Part shown: piece after piece, positions 1 through 11,820 of the stretch
Layout: every line of letters starts with the position of its first letter
Position numbering within the stretch: the stretch's first letter is position 1
Origin: Sipunculus nudus
Lineage: Eukaryota; Annelida; Sipuncula; Golfingiida; Sipunculidae
Direction of reading: 5' to 3'
Assembly: GCA_026874595.1 (NCBI GenBank)
Contig: CM049316.1
Location: 49,294,695 to 49,358,694, forward strand
Length of the DNA: 64,000 nt
Program-made: the position numbers and the translations under genes
The notes under the pieces: generated by a model
Databases searched by the model: none
What the model was told of the DNA's origin: nothing
Seen by the model: the letters and a program-made list of their open reading frames with translations, nothing else

Positions 1-106
1 TGCAAACATTCGTTCCTTATTCTCCTGCCTCAGTGGCATTGGAATTTGTTATGTTTTTCCATATATCTGCCTGTTTTTTAAAAGTTTATAATTATGAATA
101 ATTTTT

Positions 107-1483
107 AGCTCAGCTGACTATAAGTCATCTGAGCTATAGTTGTGGTCCTTTTGTCTGTCATCCATCCGGCCGTTAACAGGGCACGTTTTGAAACCATTGG
201 ACCTATGAATCCAAAATTTTGCATACAGTTAGATGTCTCCAAAATCTCCTACCATACCAAAAATTGGGTCACTAGGACTTTGTTCCTTTGAGATATTAAG
301 GAAAACCTCTGTTTTCCATAAAATAACCATGTTAAGTGTTGTTTACATCAAGCCCACCTAGTAGTACAACCTTACCTGTGTTATGTAACCCACACCAGGC
401 AGCTTGCCTTGGCTCAGCTTGGCCACTACTGGCAGGCTTCCCCTCTGCCCTGCACAACCCCCCCCCCCCCCCCACAGATTGTGCATTAACTAGATGAAGG
501 TGATAATTTTCTGTATTTGATTCATTCTTATTCTTGGCTATGCTACATTTTAGATTTTGTATTGTACCACCAGGGTTACAATGATTAAAGTGCACATTTA
601 ATTGTGTCCATGAAGTGGTGTATTGCTATGAATCATACTAGTATGAGAGTGTGGATGTTCATCAGAAAAGGAATTCTTTACTTCAGAAGAGGAAAAACTG
701 CACTTGAATATTAATTCCAGTAATAAATTAAAGCTGAGATAGTAATTTGTACAATGATACAGTGTGTATACTTTATTTGAAAAGTTGTTTTTATTTTATC
801 AAATTTACTTAATCTTTTATTTGGTGAATAAAATTAAGCATGTACTGAAAACTTCAATGTACAAAACATTTTAATAGTGATTCAAGGAATAAACTTGAAG
901 ATGCCATGTGGCATAATTTTCTTCTAAATTCAGTTTTAAACATTTGTGATTTAAAAATAATAAAATATATATGTATGCATAATATGACCAGATGTGAGCT
1001 AATTTCTGGACAAATAATTATTGCAACGTAGAATTCTGATATTTTAACCTATATGTTCATATTTTTTTTTACAAATTTATAAAACTTGTATAAAAAAATG
1101 AATATGAAAAAAAATATTAATGTAAAAAGTGGATATGCAAAAAAAAAATAGGCTTTAATGTAAAGTTAAATGCATTATTCCCTTGAAAGTGAAATAAAGG
1201 TATCAGTCCATTCTGTCCACTTGCCTGTCCATCTGTAAATTTTTTCATGTGCATCACAGTATCTCAAAACTTTTACTGTTTTTCTTCATGACAGTCTTGT
1301 CAGAGTATTAGTTTTGCAATCATATGTTTAGAACTTTACTATAACCAAGTAGGAGGGCCCTTTCCTCTTAGCTTCTCATATGCATATGTATATGAAAAAC
1401 ATTAAAGTAGAATATTTTGCATAATTTGCATTTGCTAAAATATCAAACTTCAGCTGAGTGCCTTGACCCATGGGTCCCTTGTT
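107..1483 (+). mobile_element. Family A (Helentron/HINE-like) element, complete ends
   Basis: The element starts with AGCTCAGCTGACTATAAG after a T run. It has a short Tyr-poor GTC/TCC-rich stretch, carries a poly-C tract at about 458-473, and ends with CAGCTGAG, a palindromic ACCCATGGGT and CCCTTGTT. The inverted GCTCAGCTGA/TCAGCTGAGT pair is terminal on the left and sub-terminal on the right. No target duplication is visible. These are the known traits of Helentron-associated elements (HINE, including mollusc 'pearl' and insect DINE-1 types). No Rep/helicase coding sequence is present, so it is non-autonomous. Class assignment is inferred; repetition in the window is directly seen. Confidence 0.7.
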
Positions 1484-1529
1484 TTTCCTTTCAGCACTGT
1501 TGAATAAAATCTCATATCTTGTAAGCATA
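1484..1529. repeat. Repeat host segment interrupted by the 1530-3048 transposon
   Basis: This short stretch resembles 59335-59366. The resemblance resumes at 3049 after the inserted element, which marks the empty site. Confidence 0.5.
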
Positions 1530-3048
1530 CTGTATTTCCTTGATCAGATGATGGGCCTTAAATAGCCGCCTGCCTTGTTTAGTCCCTGGGGCAAAACAAT
1601 GTTCCAGAAAAATAAACCCTGGCCTTAAATAGCAGGTCTTGTTTAGAGGCTGGGTGTGAGAGTAGTTTCCATGTTTGCAGCAAGATTTCTTTCCCATCAC
1701 TGTAACTGGTGCACATACAAGTCAAATTGACCAGAGATTGTTGTATGAATTTCAGTTTGTATTTGTGTTGATGACATTTGTTTATTCCTCTATAAATCTT
1801 TCTTTTTTCCTACGTGTATGTCGGTTTCCATAAGGGACACCAAATATTCCAGTTTTGTCCATTACGATTATAGCCGATCACGGAACCCAATAAACGCAAC
1901 ACATTTACGTCAGCAGTGAAAAGGCTAACACTATCACTGCTGTCAAGCTAGGTAAAAATAGTACCGTATGGCACAAGCGATACAACATGGTACAGTGAGT
2001 CTCTACCTCACAAATGGTTGAACAGAACTGTTAAAATATATTTGGGCACATTTTTCTTGTGTAGCCTGAAGATACCAAATGATGGTGCAAAGTGGTACAA
2101 TTTGCAGCTACTGTCAAGCCTTATTGCGCTCGTTGCTTTCATTTTTTGGGGCTTTTAAGTGCGTATCAAATGTTACCAAATCCATGCTTTTGAGATAAGC
2201 TTAAAAATTGAAAATAGCATTTACTCTTGTGGACAACTGTTCTTTCACTAGAATATTCCAATCAGTCAGTGTCACATACCAGTTGTACCAGTGTACACTG
2301 TTTCAAGAATATGCTGTGTCAACTGAATCAGTTGGAAGTTGGAAGGAAAGTGTCATGAAATGAATTACTTACTGCCGTACCAACCTCCAATATATTGAAG
2401 GAACCAATAATACCAGTTGTATGCAGAGCAGAGTTATTGAAAGAGCCAGCCCCTGTTTAGTGTTTACTAGGATGGAAATGCTTGAATACGCTGTGTCAAG
2501 CTGAATCAGTTAAAAGACGGGAGGAAAGTGTCATGAGAAGGAATTACGCTATTCCTTTATAAGAACTGACCCCCTTTATTTTGATGGAACCAATGTTACC
2601 AGTTGTATGTGGTGCACAATTAATGGAAGAGCCCCCTTATGTTCAGAGGGCAACAGTGTAACCAACTGCAGCCAGAGGAAAATAATTGGAATAGCCACAT
2701 GAAACACTGGGGTACCTGTTTTCAAGAGGCCCGCGCGGACAGATTCTTGTGAATAACTGCTATCTCTCGATGAAATTCCCTGTAAATCCTTATTATGGTG
2801 CATAATTGCGGAGTGTCCCATATCTGTAAGGCATCTAAGGAAATTTTGTAAACACAATCCTTGTACTGGCAATGATTTCAATTGTGTCCTTCGATGTGTT
2901 CTTCCTTTTAGTTTTGTCTAACAAGCCTGATTATTTTTTTTTTTTCAATAAACGCTGGCCTTGAATAGAAGCCTGCTCTGTTTAGATGCCTGGTCAAAGC
3001 AGGGTCTGACCAAAATAAATGCCTGGGCATCTGATCAAGGAAATACGG
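1530..3048. mobile_element. TA-flanked inverted-repeat DNA transposon (non-autonomous)
   Basis: The left end has GTATTTCCTTGATCAGATG; the right end (3018-3048) has its reverse complement CATCTGATCAAGGAAATAC. TA sits on both sides (1528-1529 and 3049-3050). The inner borders also share 'CTGG-CCTT-AATAG' motifs in opposite orientation. The flanks, joined at one TA, match a paralogous uninterrupted repeat near 59335-59400. The interior (1519 bp in all) shows no transposase frame. It contains a diverged tandem duplication (about 2296-2457 and 2480-2640; GTCATGA and ACCAGTTGTATG shared). A TA target fits Tc1/mariner and some other superfamilies; the family is unresolved. Confidence 0.7.
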
Positions 3049-3490
3049 TATGCAAAGTTGTTGTAACTCCCACCATCTCCCCTACAACCCCCTCCCCACC
3101 ACTGAGTCCTTCCATCTGAGCACTGGCGACAATATAAACAAAGGTACAGAGGTGTAACTCCCATCTGTATCAACCCCCCACCACCACACCCACTATCAAG
3201 TCCTGCCTCCTGTGGACTGATAACTTTATTGCAACTGTTCACATTTATAAATAAAAAAAAATGGTTTAATAAAAAAAATAACATAAGGAAACATAAAATA
3301 ACATAAAATAAACATATAAATCAGATCACATAATATTATTAGCAACAATATCTTCAATCATATCAACCATTTATGGCCTATTTTACCTGTACTTCTCAGA
3401 CTTTTATCTCCATTTGATGTGATTTTAGAATTTTAACTTTAAGGTCAATTTCCGAGTCAGCTGAGCACAGTGACACATGGGTCCCTTGTT
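3049..3490 (+). repeat. Family A-type 3' tail
   Basis: This begins as a CCTCCCC-rich stretch similar to 59385-59420. It ends with GTCAGCTGAGCACAGTGACA, a CATGG core and GTCCCTTGTT at 3490, the family A terminus. No head is found in the preceding DNA. Confidence 0.55.
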
Positions 3491-3705
3491 TAAGAAAACC
3501 TGTTGTTACACTTGAAAGCTGACCACTATAAAAACCACTGGTGTCATTGTATTTTTGCTGAAATGAATGCACCTAATGAACCTCTCACATGAAAACATCC
3601 TCTCCTGTTGCTTGACAAGTCTGACACTTGACATGCATTAAATGAATGTTAACAGCTGTATGTGTATCCGTATGTATAAATGGCTATAGTGTTTTTGACA
3701 CCAAG

Positions 3706-3784
<79 letters not shown>

Positions 3785-4575
3785 TACAAATACACAATAA
3801 TAATAGAGTGGATGTTTTTATACCCATCATTTTATATGGGTCTGGAATGTATCACCCCCCCCCCCCCCCCTTCCAGAATAGTTGAAAATTTGATACAAAA
3901 GCTTCAGTATCTGAATAACTAATGCATTGATCACCATGATTCTTTACATGCTTATTGATCATGGTATGTTTCATCATTTCCTGTAGACTGGTGGGGCCAC
4001 CTGGAATTTTAAAATTTTTACACATTTCTTTTCTCTATTTTTTAACCCTTGGAGTAACTCCTCACCAAGCAATCAGGCAAACAAAGTGTTGACTATGGCT
4101 AAATAATTAATGCTCCGGCATGAAGCCAATCAAAGAGCACTCAGTCATTTGTAATGGTCTTAGTGAATGGAAAGTTATTTGGTGTCTGTCCACTTGAGAG
4201 GGTTGTAATATGTACTGGATACACAGGGGGACGGGAAAGTTTGTCTGTTGTGTGGGATAGTGAGTTGTCCGCTTTTTTGAGTTTACGTTAAACCTAACAT
4301 ATAGGCAAATTAGAAGGGACTGAGATTTAGTGTGTCATCATCAGGTTTGAGTTGACCACCTTACTGAGTTGTCTGGAGGAAGGATTTTCACTACATTCAT
4401 ATCAATTTCAGCTGAGCACTGTTACCCAAAGGTCCCTTGTTACATATTTGGTCTGAATTGAACTTTTACAGAAAGGCAAAGATGGTACTGACTTGAATCA
4501 TTTCATTTCTAAACCTTTAAAATTTTGAGTGATATGAGGATATGCTTTATGACTGTCATGTGATCTGTTCAACAG
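3491..4575. other. Upstream intron DNA: (TA)n, poly-C and a family A 3' terminus
   Basis: There is a (TA)n run at 3708-3779 and a C16 run at 3855-3870. A diverged segment around 3880-4010 resembles the family A2 interior (CATTGATCACCATGATTCTTT). A family A terminus TTTCAGCTGAGCACTG...GGTCCCTTGT ends near 4441. I see no exon here. Confidence 0.5.
3708..3779 (+). repeat. (TA)n microsatellite
   Basis: About 36 TA units; the similar runs at 40626-40688 and 59107-59141 are separate loci. Confidence 0.97.
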
Positions 4576-4627
4576 GATCCATCAGGCATAGTGGTCAGAA
4601 GATGGCTGTCCATGCAGACAAATGCTG
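4576..4627 (+). CDS. Alpha-2-macroglobulin/TEP/CD109-like gene, exon a (MG2 segment)
   Basis: This 52-base exon reads DPSGIVVRRWLSMQTNA plus one base. It follows an acceptor ending in AACAG and precedes a GTGAGT donor. The pattern (D-P-x-G-x-x-x-x-x-W-L) is the MG2 strand in which A2M, TEP and CD109 proteins have a 'D-P-x-G-N' turn followed by a Q/R-W-L motif. It enters in phase 0 and leaves in phase 1, which fits the next exon at 10884. Family members are secreted or GPI-anchored protease-binding or opsonin proteins of innate immunity. Exon identity rests on the motif, splice sites and phase chain, not on a database search. Earlier exons (signal peptide, MG1, start of MG2) are not seen in bases 1-4575 and probably lie upstream. 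Confidence 0.75.
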
Positions 4628-4779
4628 GTGAGTCATGTACGAAGGTGACCAATGGAATCCAACAGGAATCAGCTTTAAGCACAGCATTAAAATTCTTCAT
4701 CTTGTAATGTTTTAGAGCTGGGTTAGATTTGAATTTTATCCCTGTAACTGAAGATCAGGAATACCTATTATTTCAGTAT

Positions 4780-5400
4780 GGTTGCACGTCCATCACCAGT
4801 GTGGACAATTTTTCTGATAATAATGATTAAAACTCTGCAAACTGCAGCAGTTGACTTAGAAAGATATTTGCTGATCAGCTGAAGGTTGTACAGATTGAGA
4901 TAAGCACTCTTACATAATAAACTGATTTGTGCCTTTTGTTTCATATGATCATAAAAAAATTTCAAAGATTTTGCACTTTCTCGGTTGGTTTTATGGCACA
5001 GGAACCAATTGTTATGCAGGGATTAACAACTTTCTGTAACTGATTAGCTGAACCCATAATAATCATCTCAGTTTTGTCACCGTTGAGTTTTTATATCATC
5101 CGATGTTGAATACTGTTCACACATTTCTCAACTTTTCTCAAGTTATAGTCCATATCAGGAGATGAGCATGATGTGTACAACTGTGTATCATCTGTATACA
5201 GAACATAATCTAAGCAATGTCCTCGTATGGGGTTACCTAGGGGTTTTGTATACATAGTAAAAAGAATAGGGCCTAAAACAGAACCTTGAGCTACACCACA
5301 ATTTAAAACTGATTCATCTGAAACACTTTTGCCAATGACAACTTACTGTGTCCTGTAACTGAGGTACGCCTTAATCCAGGCTAGAGCTAAATCTTGATAC
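4780..5400 (-). pseudogene. Fossil non-LTR retrotransposon reverse transcriptase fragment
   Basis: Read on the minus strand, this encodes recognisable RT blocks: LALAWIKAYLSYRTQ (about 5350-5395), GVAQGSVLGPILF (5260-5297) and YTDDTQLYTSC (about 5166-5198). A LCKSAYLNLYNLQLISKYL block follows at 4850-4920. The QGSVLGP and Y-A-D-D signatures are those of Jockey/CR1/L2-type LINEs. Here the Ala of YADD is Thr, and in-frame stops lie near 5340 and 5095, so it is dead. It lacks the N-terminal endonuclease and the tail. It is an intronic insertion 150 bp downstream of exon a, antisense to the host gene, and is cut off by a family A head at 5417. Confidence 0.85.
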
Positions 5401-5416
5401 CATACATGCATATTTA

Positions 5417-5535
5417 AGCTCAGCTGACTAGGAGTCATCAGAGGTATAGCGATGGTCTTTTGTCTGTCAGTCCATTAACAGAGCACGTTTTGAATCCATG
5501 GGACCTACAAATTCAATATTTGACATACAGTTAAG
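5417..5535 (+). mobile_element. Family A head relic
   Basis: AGCTCAGCTGACTAGGAGTC, then TTAACAGAGCACGTTTTGAA and a CATACAGTTA block: the first ~120 bp of family A, truncated on the right. Confidence 0.6.
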
Positions 5536-5664
5536 TCTTCACTTAATTCTACTTAGTAAAGCTGTTTGTAGACTCAAATGTACAAAACATTTCTAGAAAT
5601 TGTAATTCATAAGTTACCAATTCTTTCAGGAAAGGCTGCAACCTTCATTTCTTTAATGTAGGAA

Positions 5665-6803
5665 CAGGCATGGCCAAACTTCAAATTTGGGTAACCCATT
5701 TTGTTTGGGTAACCCATTGCATGTATCAGATCACATCGACTCTGAACATTCGACTCACTGAACTCCAACAAGCGAATATGTGATTGCGCCAGTGATTGTT
5801 ATAACTCAAAGTTAGAAATAAAGATTCAATAAAAAAACTTTGTTTCATATTGTTTATTCAATTATAAGATTAATAATTTATTTAAATTAAATTTATGCAA
5901 AGGTACAGTTGTATTTATTGACATTGTTGCACCAATCGTTAATAAACTTTCCTCTCTTATTTGTTGTTTGAAATTATATGTTATTAACTGAAGTCATTGG
6001 AAAGTAATGATGTCGGCCGGTGAAGTACGTGTAGTCAAAAGTGGCTTGTCAGTGTCAAAATTCACCAAAAAAAAAAAACTGATAATCTAAAAAAAAACTG
6101 ATAATCCAAATATGATATTTGATATTTTTGCTATCATTTTCAAAATTATAAAACAATTCTTATCCGTTATTGTGTCTGAAAGTTTATTAATATAAGATAT
6201 AATAACTCATAGACCGTGGTGATAATTGCACCACTACGTTGAAAGATCACTCGTTCAATGTCACTTCTTTGGTGTGCATTTGAAAACGATCTTGCCCCGT
6301 GAGTGAGCAGTGAAGCCAAAATATATCTGAAGAAATTGTATGGGAATGCATACAAACTCACGCAACTGCCGTTTTTCGTGAAGGAATTTGTCATTGTCAC
6401 AAAGTTAGTCAGTACAGCATTCGAGAACAACCCAGTTTCTTTTGGCTATTCCAGCATACAACACACCCCTTGTACGGCAGTCTCTATACCATATAATACC
6501 AGGGAGTTGAAGCAAATCATGGCACAGCATAGACTGGTAACCCGCTCTATTATGCTGTAATTGGTTACCGTAAATATGCAGTTAAGCCCTGTTGTTCTGC
6601 ATGCAAAGGGTACATTTTGGTTAAATTGAACACAAAGTGACCGGTATAGTTGAAATAATATATTCAGGATATTCAGAAATATTAATAAATATCATCAGTT
6701 TCCATAACTTTGGTCCAGGAAATTTAGGTGAACGAAAAATTGTTCGCCCTAACTGGACCTCTGGGCGAACGAAACGATCGTTTGCCCAATTTGGCCATGC
6801 CTG
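5665..6803. mobile_element. Inverted-repeat DNA transposon, hAT-like termini
   Basis: The left end CAGGCATGGCCAAACTT (5665) faces AATTTGGCCATGCCTG (ending 6803); the ends match over the first 13 bases or so. The sequence type CAGGxxTGGxCAAACTT is common in hAT elements. The 8-bp flanks TGTAGGAA and TGGAATGA are not identical, so a target duplication is not confirmed. The interior has an A-rich duplicated ACTGATAATC motif (6079-6107) and a frame of about 85 codons at 6303-6560 with no motif I recognise. The right interior holds an inverted GGGCGAACGA/TCGTTTGCCC region. Confidence 0.6.
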
Positions 6804-7500
6804 TGGAATGATTATTGCACCTTTTTCATGGAACTATAATCACTGAACACCATTTAAGTTTATTTAACCTCTGATATGTGATTACCAGTTGCTATATTCC
6901 ACCAACAGTATCTACAAATTAATGAGCTTAGACAGAACTATCTACCTTGCCACACAAGGAACTCTAGTAATCAGAACCCTTTGAATTATGAGGAAGCCTT
7001 ATATAACTATCCCAACATAAGGTTGAGTTGTATACCTGTATCACCGGAACCAGTTTACAGCCATAACTCAGTACATCCGAGTGTTGCAGTTGACCAAATC
7101 AGTGCTAAAAGTAAGACCCTAAATATTTGAATCTAAATTCAACCAGTGCTTGCTAAAACTAGGAAGACAGGGTGGGGGCTATCTGGCTAAGAGAGATTTC
7201 TAAACACAGCTACCAGCAGTGGCAAGGCCATCCTTCTCCATAAGTGATAATTAACTATAAACAAGGACCAAGCCAACTGCAGCTGCTTGACCTTAACACC
7301 ACTTGAAAAATATTTAAAAAAAAGATAACACTGCATCTCTACACACACACACACACATATACTGCTCACTTCTGGATATTTGAAGACTGAATGATTATTT
7401 ACATTAAAAAAATAATAAAATTTTACAAAAGAGATGTCTAGTTCTTGGTATTTCTCTAATCAAATTCCTTCCATTTTCTGATGATGAAAACAACAAACTG
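6804..7500. other. Intron DNA without recognised feature
   Basis: A short (CA)n run lies at 7341-7358. Nothing else was recognised. Confidence 0.5.
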
Positions 7501-8122
7501 GTCATCTGAGCTATAGTTGTGATTCTTTGTCTGTTGGCTGTCTGCCAGCTATAAGATCGTATGACCGTCAATCTGTCCGTCTGCCTTCCCGCGTGCCGTC
7601 CGTCTGTCCATTAAACTGGCACGTACATTTTGAAACGGGACCTAGGAATCTGAAATTTGGCGAACAGTTAAATGTCCCCAAAATCTTCTGTAATACCAAA
7701 AAATTCAGTCACTCAGACTTTGTTCCATTTTTCTCCCATTTTCCATTAAAATCCATCGTTACATTACAACACTGCCTAATATCAAAACCACTGATCTAAT
7801 TTTGTTCATATTAAGTATGCATGTTCTTCCATACATTTCCTATTTACATACCAAAAATTAGGTCAGTTTTGTGTAAATTGAGGAAATTTTGGGCCAAAAA
7901 ATAATGCATCTTGTAACAAATGGGAAATATATTTACTCACTTAGATCCTTGACACCTCCATCTCCTAAACAAGACTGGTGGCGTCCATCCGTATATTTGT
8001 TTTGGTGAAAGTTGATCATATTTCAGGACTGGTTTAAGGTATTTGTCTGAAATTTGGTATGTCTATCCATCTTGAAAAGTTTTCTCATAAACCAGACAGG
8101 TGGCACCACCTAACTCATTTTT
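7501..8122 (+). mobile_element. 5'-truncated family A relic
   Basis: It starts inside the head at GTCATCTGAGCTATAG, then shows the GTCCGTCTG stretch, a diverged GAACAGTTAAATGTCCC block and the TGCCTAATATCAAAACCACT block shared by all family A copies. Around 7960-8110 it passes into a piece with GACTGGTGGCG and AGACAGGTGGCACC like family B. Confidence 0.55.
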
Positions 8123-8406
8123 AGCTCAGCTGACTATAAGTCATCTGAGCTATAGTCGTGGTCCTTTGTACGTCATCCATCTGTCAGGCTGTCAGTCCGT
8201 TAACAGGGCACGTTTTGAAACCGTTGGACCTATGAATCCAAAATTTTGCATACAGTTAGATGTCCCGAAAATCTCCTACCATACCAAAAATTGGGTCACT
8301 AGGACTTTGTACCTTCGAATATTAAGGAAAAACCTCCGTTTTCCATAAAAAAAAACCATTTTTACACTTCAAGGCTGCCTAATATCAAAACCACTGGTCT
8401 GTTTTT
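8123..8406 (+). mobile_element. Family A head, interrupted by the next copy
   Basis: A head AGCTCAGCTGACTATAAG with the ~280-bp conserved 5' segment. It breaks at CTGTTTTT, where a second head begins at 8407, so the following copy inserted in, or replaced, its interior. Confidence 0.65.
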
Positions 8407-10297
8407 AGCTCAGCTGACTATGTCATCTGAGCTATAGTTGTGGTCCTTTGTCCGTCGTCCGTCCATCCGGCCGTTAACAGGGCATGTTTTGAAACCATTT
8501 GAACTATGATTCCAAAATTTTGCATACCATTAGATGTCCCCAAAATCTCCTACCATACCGAAAATTGGGTCATTAGGACTTTGTTCCTTCGAGATATTAA
8601 GGAAAAACCTCCATTTTCCATAAAAAAGACATTGTTACACTTCAAGGCTGCCTAATATCAAAACCACTGATCTGTTTTTGATCATATTTGGTATTCACAT
8701 TCTTTCATACATTTTCTATGAACATACAAAAAGTTAGGTCAGTACTGGGTATTATTTTGAGGTTATGGGCCAAAATATAATGCAATTTTTAAAAAAACAG
8801 GAAATATATTTACTCACCTAACATGAGAATTGCTGAAGCTAGAGACTTTTTTTCATGAATATAACTTTATTTAATCAAGATTCAATTGTTTACCCAAAAT
8901 TAGATCTGAATTTTGCAAATTCTTTAAGTTATTTGCATAAATAAAAATTCAATACCTTAAATTTTGTCCAACTTTGGCAATAGCACGTTTCTTCCCTGTA
9001 AGCACTGTTGATTTAATTGTCACAGCATATATACATAAGGATTTAATCTTTTAAAATCTGAAATTTCAAAGGAATTGATTGAAAAGAGTAGCTTTTATTC
9101 AAGTTTTCATACACCATGTTAAGTGTTGTTTACATCTAGCCACCTTGTAGTACAGCCATCACTTGCATTATGTAACCCAACCCAGGCAGCTTGCCTTGGC
9201 TCAGCTTGGCCACTACCAGCAGGCTTCCCCTCTGCCCTGCACTCCCTCTCCCCCCCCCCTATGGTGCATCAACTTGATGAATGTTATTATTTTTTTGTAT
9301 TTGTTTTATTCTTATTCTAGGCTATGCTACATTTTAGATTTTGTATTGTACCACCAGGGTTACAATGATTTCAGTGCACATTTAATTGTGTCCACAAAGT
9401 GGTGTATTGCCATGAAAGTGTGGATGTTCATCAGATAAGTAATTCCATACTTCAGAAGAGTAAAAACTTCACCAGGTGTGAAATTGACTGTTAATTCCAG
9501 TAATAAATTAAAGCTGGGATAGTAATTATTACAATGATATTGTTTGTCCCTCATTCAACCAACAGTGTGTATACTTTATTTGAAAAGATGTTTTATTTTA
9601 TCAGATTTACTGAATCTTTTATTTTATATCAGTGAATAAAATTAAGCATGTACTGAAAACTCCAATGTGCAAAACCTTTTAATAGTGATTCAAGGAATAA
9701 TCTTGAAGATGCCATGTTATGGATTTATTTTCTTTTAAATTCAGTTTAAACATTTGTGATTTAAAAATAATAAAATATATGTGTATGCATAATATGACCT
9801 GATATGAGCTATACTCGGGATAAATTATGATTGCAACTTAGAATTCTGATATTTTAACTTATATTTTCACATTTTTTTATTAAAAGTTTATAAAACTTGT
9901 AAATAAAAAAAATGAATCTGATAAAAAACAATGAATGGAAAAAGTGGATATACTTTAAAAAAATAGGCTTAAATATAAACTTAAATGCATTATTCCCTTG
10001 AAAGTGAAATAAAGGTATTAGTCCATTCTTTCCACTTGCCTGTCCATCTGTAAATTTTTCATATGCATCACAGTATCTTAAAACTTTTACTGTTTTTCTT
10101 TATGACAGTCTTGTCAGAGTATTAGTTTTGCAATCATATATTTAGAAATTTATTATAACCAAGTAGGAGGGCCCCTTTCCTCTTAGCTTCTCATATGCTT
10201 GTTTATATGAAAAACATTACAATAGAATATTTTGCATGTTTTGCATTTGCAAAAATTTCAAACTTCAGCTGAGCGCTGTGACCCATGGGTCCCTAGT
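8407..10297 (+). mobile_element. Family A element, complete ends
   Basis: The head is AGCTCAGCTGACTATGTC. The 3' end is CTTCAGCTGAGCGCTGTG, then ACCCATGGGT and CCCTAGTT at 10297. From about 9115 to 10297 it parallels 340-1483 almost block by block, including the poly-C site (9246-9260) and a TAAAGGTATTAGTCCATTC block. The two are therefore sister copies. The 5' half carries the extended TTGATCATATTTGG segment missing from the copy at 107. Confidence 0.7.
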
Positions 10298-10570
10298 TGT
10301 AGAATAAATTAATGCCCTTTCCTAGGAGTGATTTCCTGTATTGGCCTGAAATTGTGCATATCCATCGATTTTGGACTCCTCCATCTTGTACTCAAGACTG
10401 GTGGTGCCATCTGCAATTGTTTTCCCGTGATGTCCATCCGTACATGTGTTTTGGGGGAAATTGCTCATATCTCCGGAGTGGTTCAAGGTATTAGTCTGAA
10501 ATTTGGCATGTCCATCCATCTTGGATAATCTTCTCGTAAACTAGACAGATGGTGCAACCTACCTTCCTGT
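10298..10570. repeat. Family B-type tandem module fragment
   Basis: GACTGGTGGTGCCATCTGCA, then CCATCCGTACATG, TTGCTCATATCTCCGGAGTG and ACTAGACAGATGGTGCAACC. These are diverged versions of the family B half-units. Confidence 0.5.
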
Positions 10571-10770
10571 TTCTGTAGAATAATTTAATCAATGGTGTTT
10601 TCTTAGGAGTGGTGTGCCATATTGCTGAAAAATAGCTGTAGCATTTACAATAATATAAACTACCAAAAAAACTAAACTTTTCTGTATGCCAGGGTTTGAT
10701 AAATCAATATCATATAAATGATAATTTATTGCAAATTCAGCTGAGCACCACTATCCATGGATCCCTTGTT
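10571..10770 (+). repeat. Family A-type 3' terminus
   Basis: It ends ATTCAGCTGAGCACCACTAT, CCATGG and ATCCCTTGTT at 10770, about 110 bp before exon b. The head is absent. Confidence 0.5.
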
Positions 10771-10883
10771 CAGAATTGATGTACTAAACCAAAAATTAAT
10801 AAATTAAACTCTTAAAAAAATTAAATGATGAGCATAGGGACTCCAGATAATACATATTTTAACATGTTATTCACATATTTCAG

Positions 10884-10957
10884 GTATTTTGGAGAACTCA
10901 CTTATGCTTGCTGACCAGGTGAAATATGGTACATGGACCTTGCAAGTGGAATGTTTT
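10884..10957 (+). CDS. A2M/TEP/CD109-like gene, exon b (end of MG2)
   Basis: A 74-base exon lies between the acceptor ATTTCAG and the donor GTAAGT. Entering in phase 1, it reads (G)ILENSLMLADQVKYGTWTLQ and then VECF. In the family, MG2 ends with a hydrophobic stretch, an acidic/pro-rich loop and the signature G-D/T-W-x-I/L-x-V; here this is YGTWTLQVE. The exon leaves in phase 0. The preceding intron is 6.3 kb and holds a non-LTR relic, an inverted-repeat transposon and family A repeats. The reading frame is open only between the two splice sites, and the surrounding DNA is repeat-derived. Confidence 0.78.
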
Positions 10958-11140
10958 GTAAGTGAATAGTTTACACCCCCATTTCACAGATCAGGAAGAC
11001 AATGCAACAATGAATGTCATATATTTAGTGTGAGGACAGGTGAAATGAAATCTAATTGACCTCTTAGTTACCTGGTGAGTGAAGTCAGATCATACATCTG
11101 AGGATAAGTGATCTTTTGCAACATTTTGTATTTTCCATTA

Positions 11141-11480
11141 AGCTCAGCTGGCTGAAAGTCATTTGAGCTATAGCAATCACTCATTTTATTATGTTGCTGA
11201 CTGTTAATTAACAGCTGCGAGGCACAAATCGTAACCGCTGCGCATAGAAATTTCTAACTGAACATCCATGGAGGTCCATTAAAAACCTTCCTGGACACTG
11301 AAATTAGGGTGTGTACGGAAACTCTGAGTTTGGGGCCAGTAATTGCACCCCAGAATAATTAAAAATTTGATTCAAAAGCTCCAGTATCTCAATAACTAAT
11401 CCATTGATCACCATGATTCTTTCAGTGCATATTGATCATTGCAATGGGTTTTGCATCAATTCCTGACTGGTGGCACTACC
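11141..11480 (+). mobile_element. Family A2 head segment
   Basis: AGCTCAGCTGGCTGAAAGTC with AGCTATAGCAATCACTC, GGCACAAATCGTAACCGCTG and a CATTGATCACCATGATTC block. It is the subfamily that at 13353-14216 is complete. The right end merges into a TGACTGGTGGCACTACCTG junction and a family A head at 11489. Confidence 0.6.
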
Positions 11481-11488
11481 TGTATTTT

Positions 11489-11820
11489 AGCTCAGCTGGC
11501 TGTAAGTCATCTGAGCTATAGTCATGGTCCTTTGTCCATCATCTGGATGTCTGGTTGTCTTTCCGTTAACAAGGCATGTTTTGAAACGATTGGACCTATG
11601 AGTCTGAAATTTATCATACAGTTAGGTGTTCCTAAGTTCTCTTTCAAAACCCAAAATCGGGTCACTGTGAATTTGTTCCCTTGAGAGATTAAGGAAAACC
11701 TCCATTTTCCATTAAAATCATATTATTACTTTTCAAGACCACACAACATCCAAACCACTATCCTTTTGTTTTGTTAATATTTGGCATAACTTTTCTTTCG
11801 TATGTTTCCTATTTGTAGAA
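11489..11820 (+). mobile_element. Family A head segment, truncated
   Basis: AGCTCAGCTGGCTGTAAGTC, the GTCCATCATCTGG stretch, CATACAGTTAGGTGTTCC and the AAAACCTCCATTTTCCATTA block, diverging after about 11820. Confidence 0.6.
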
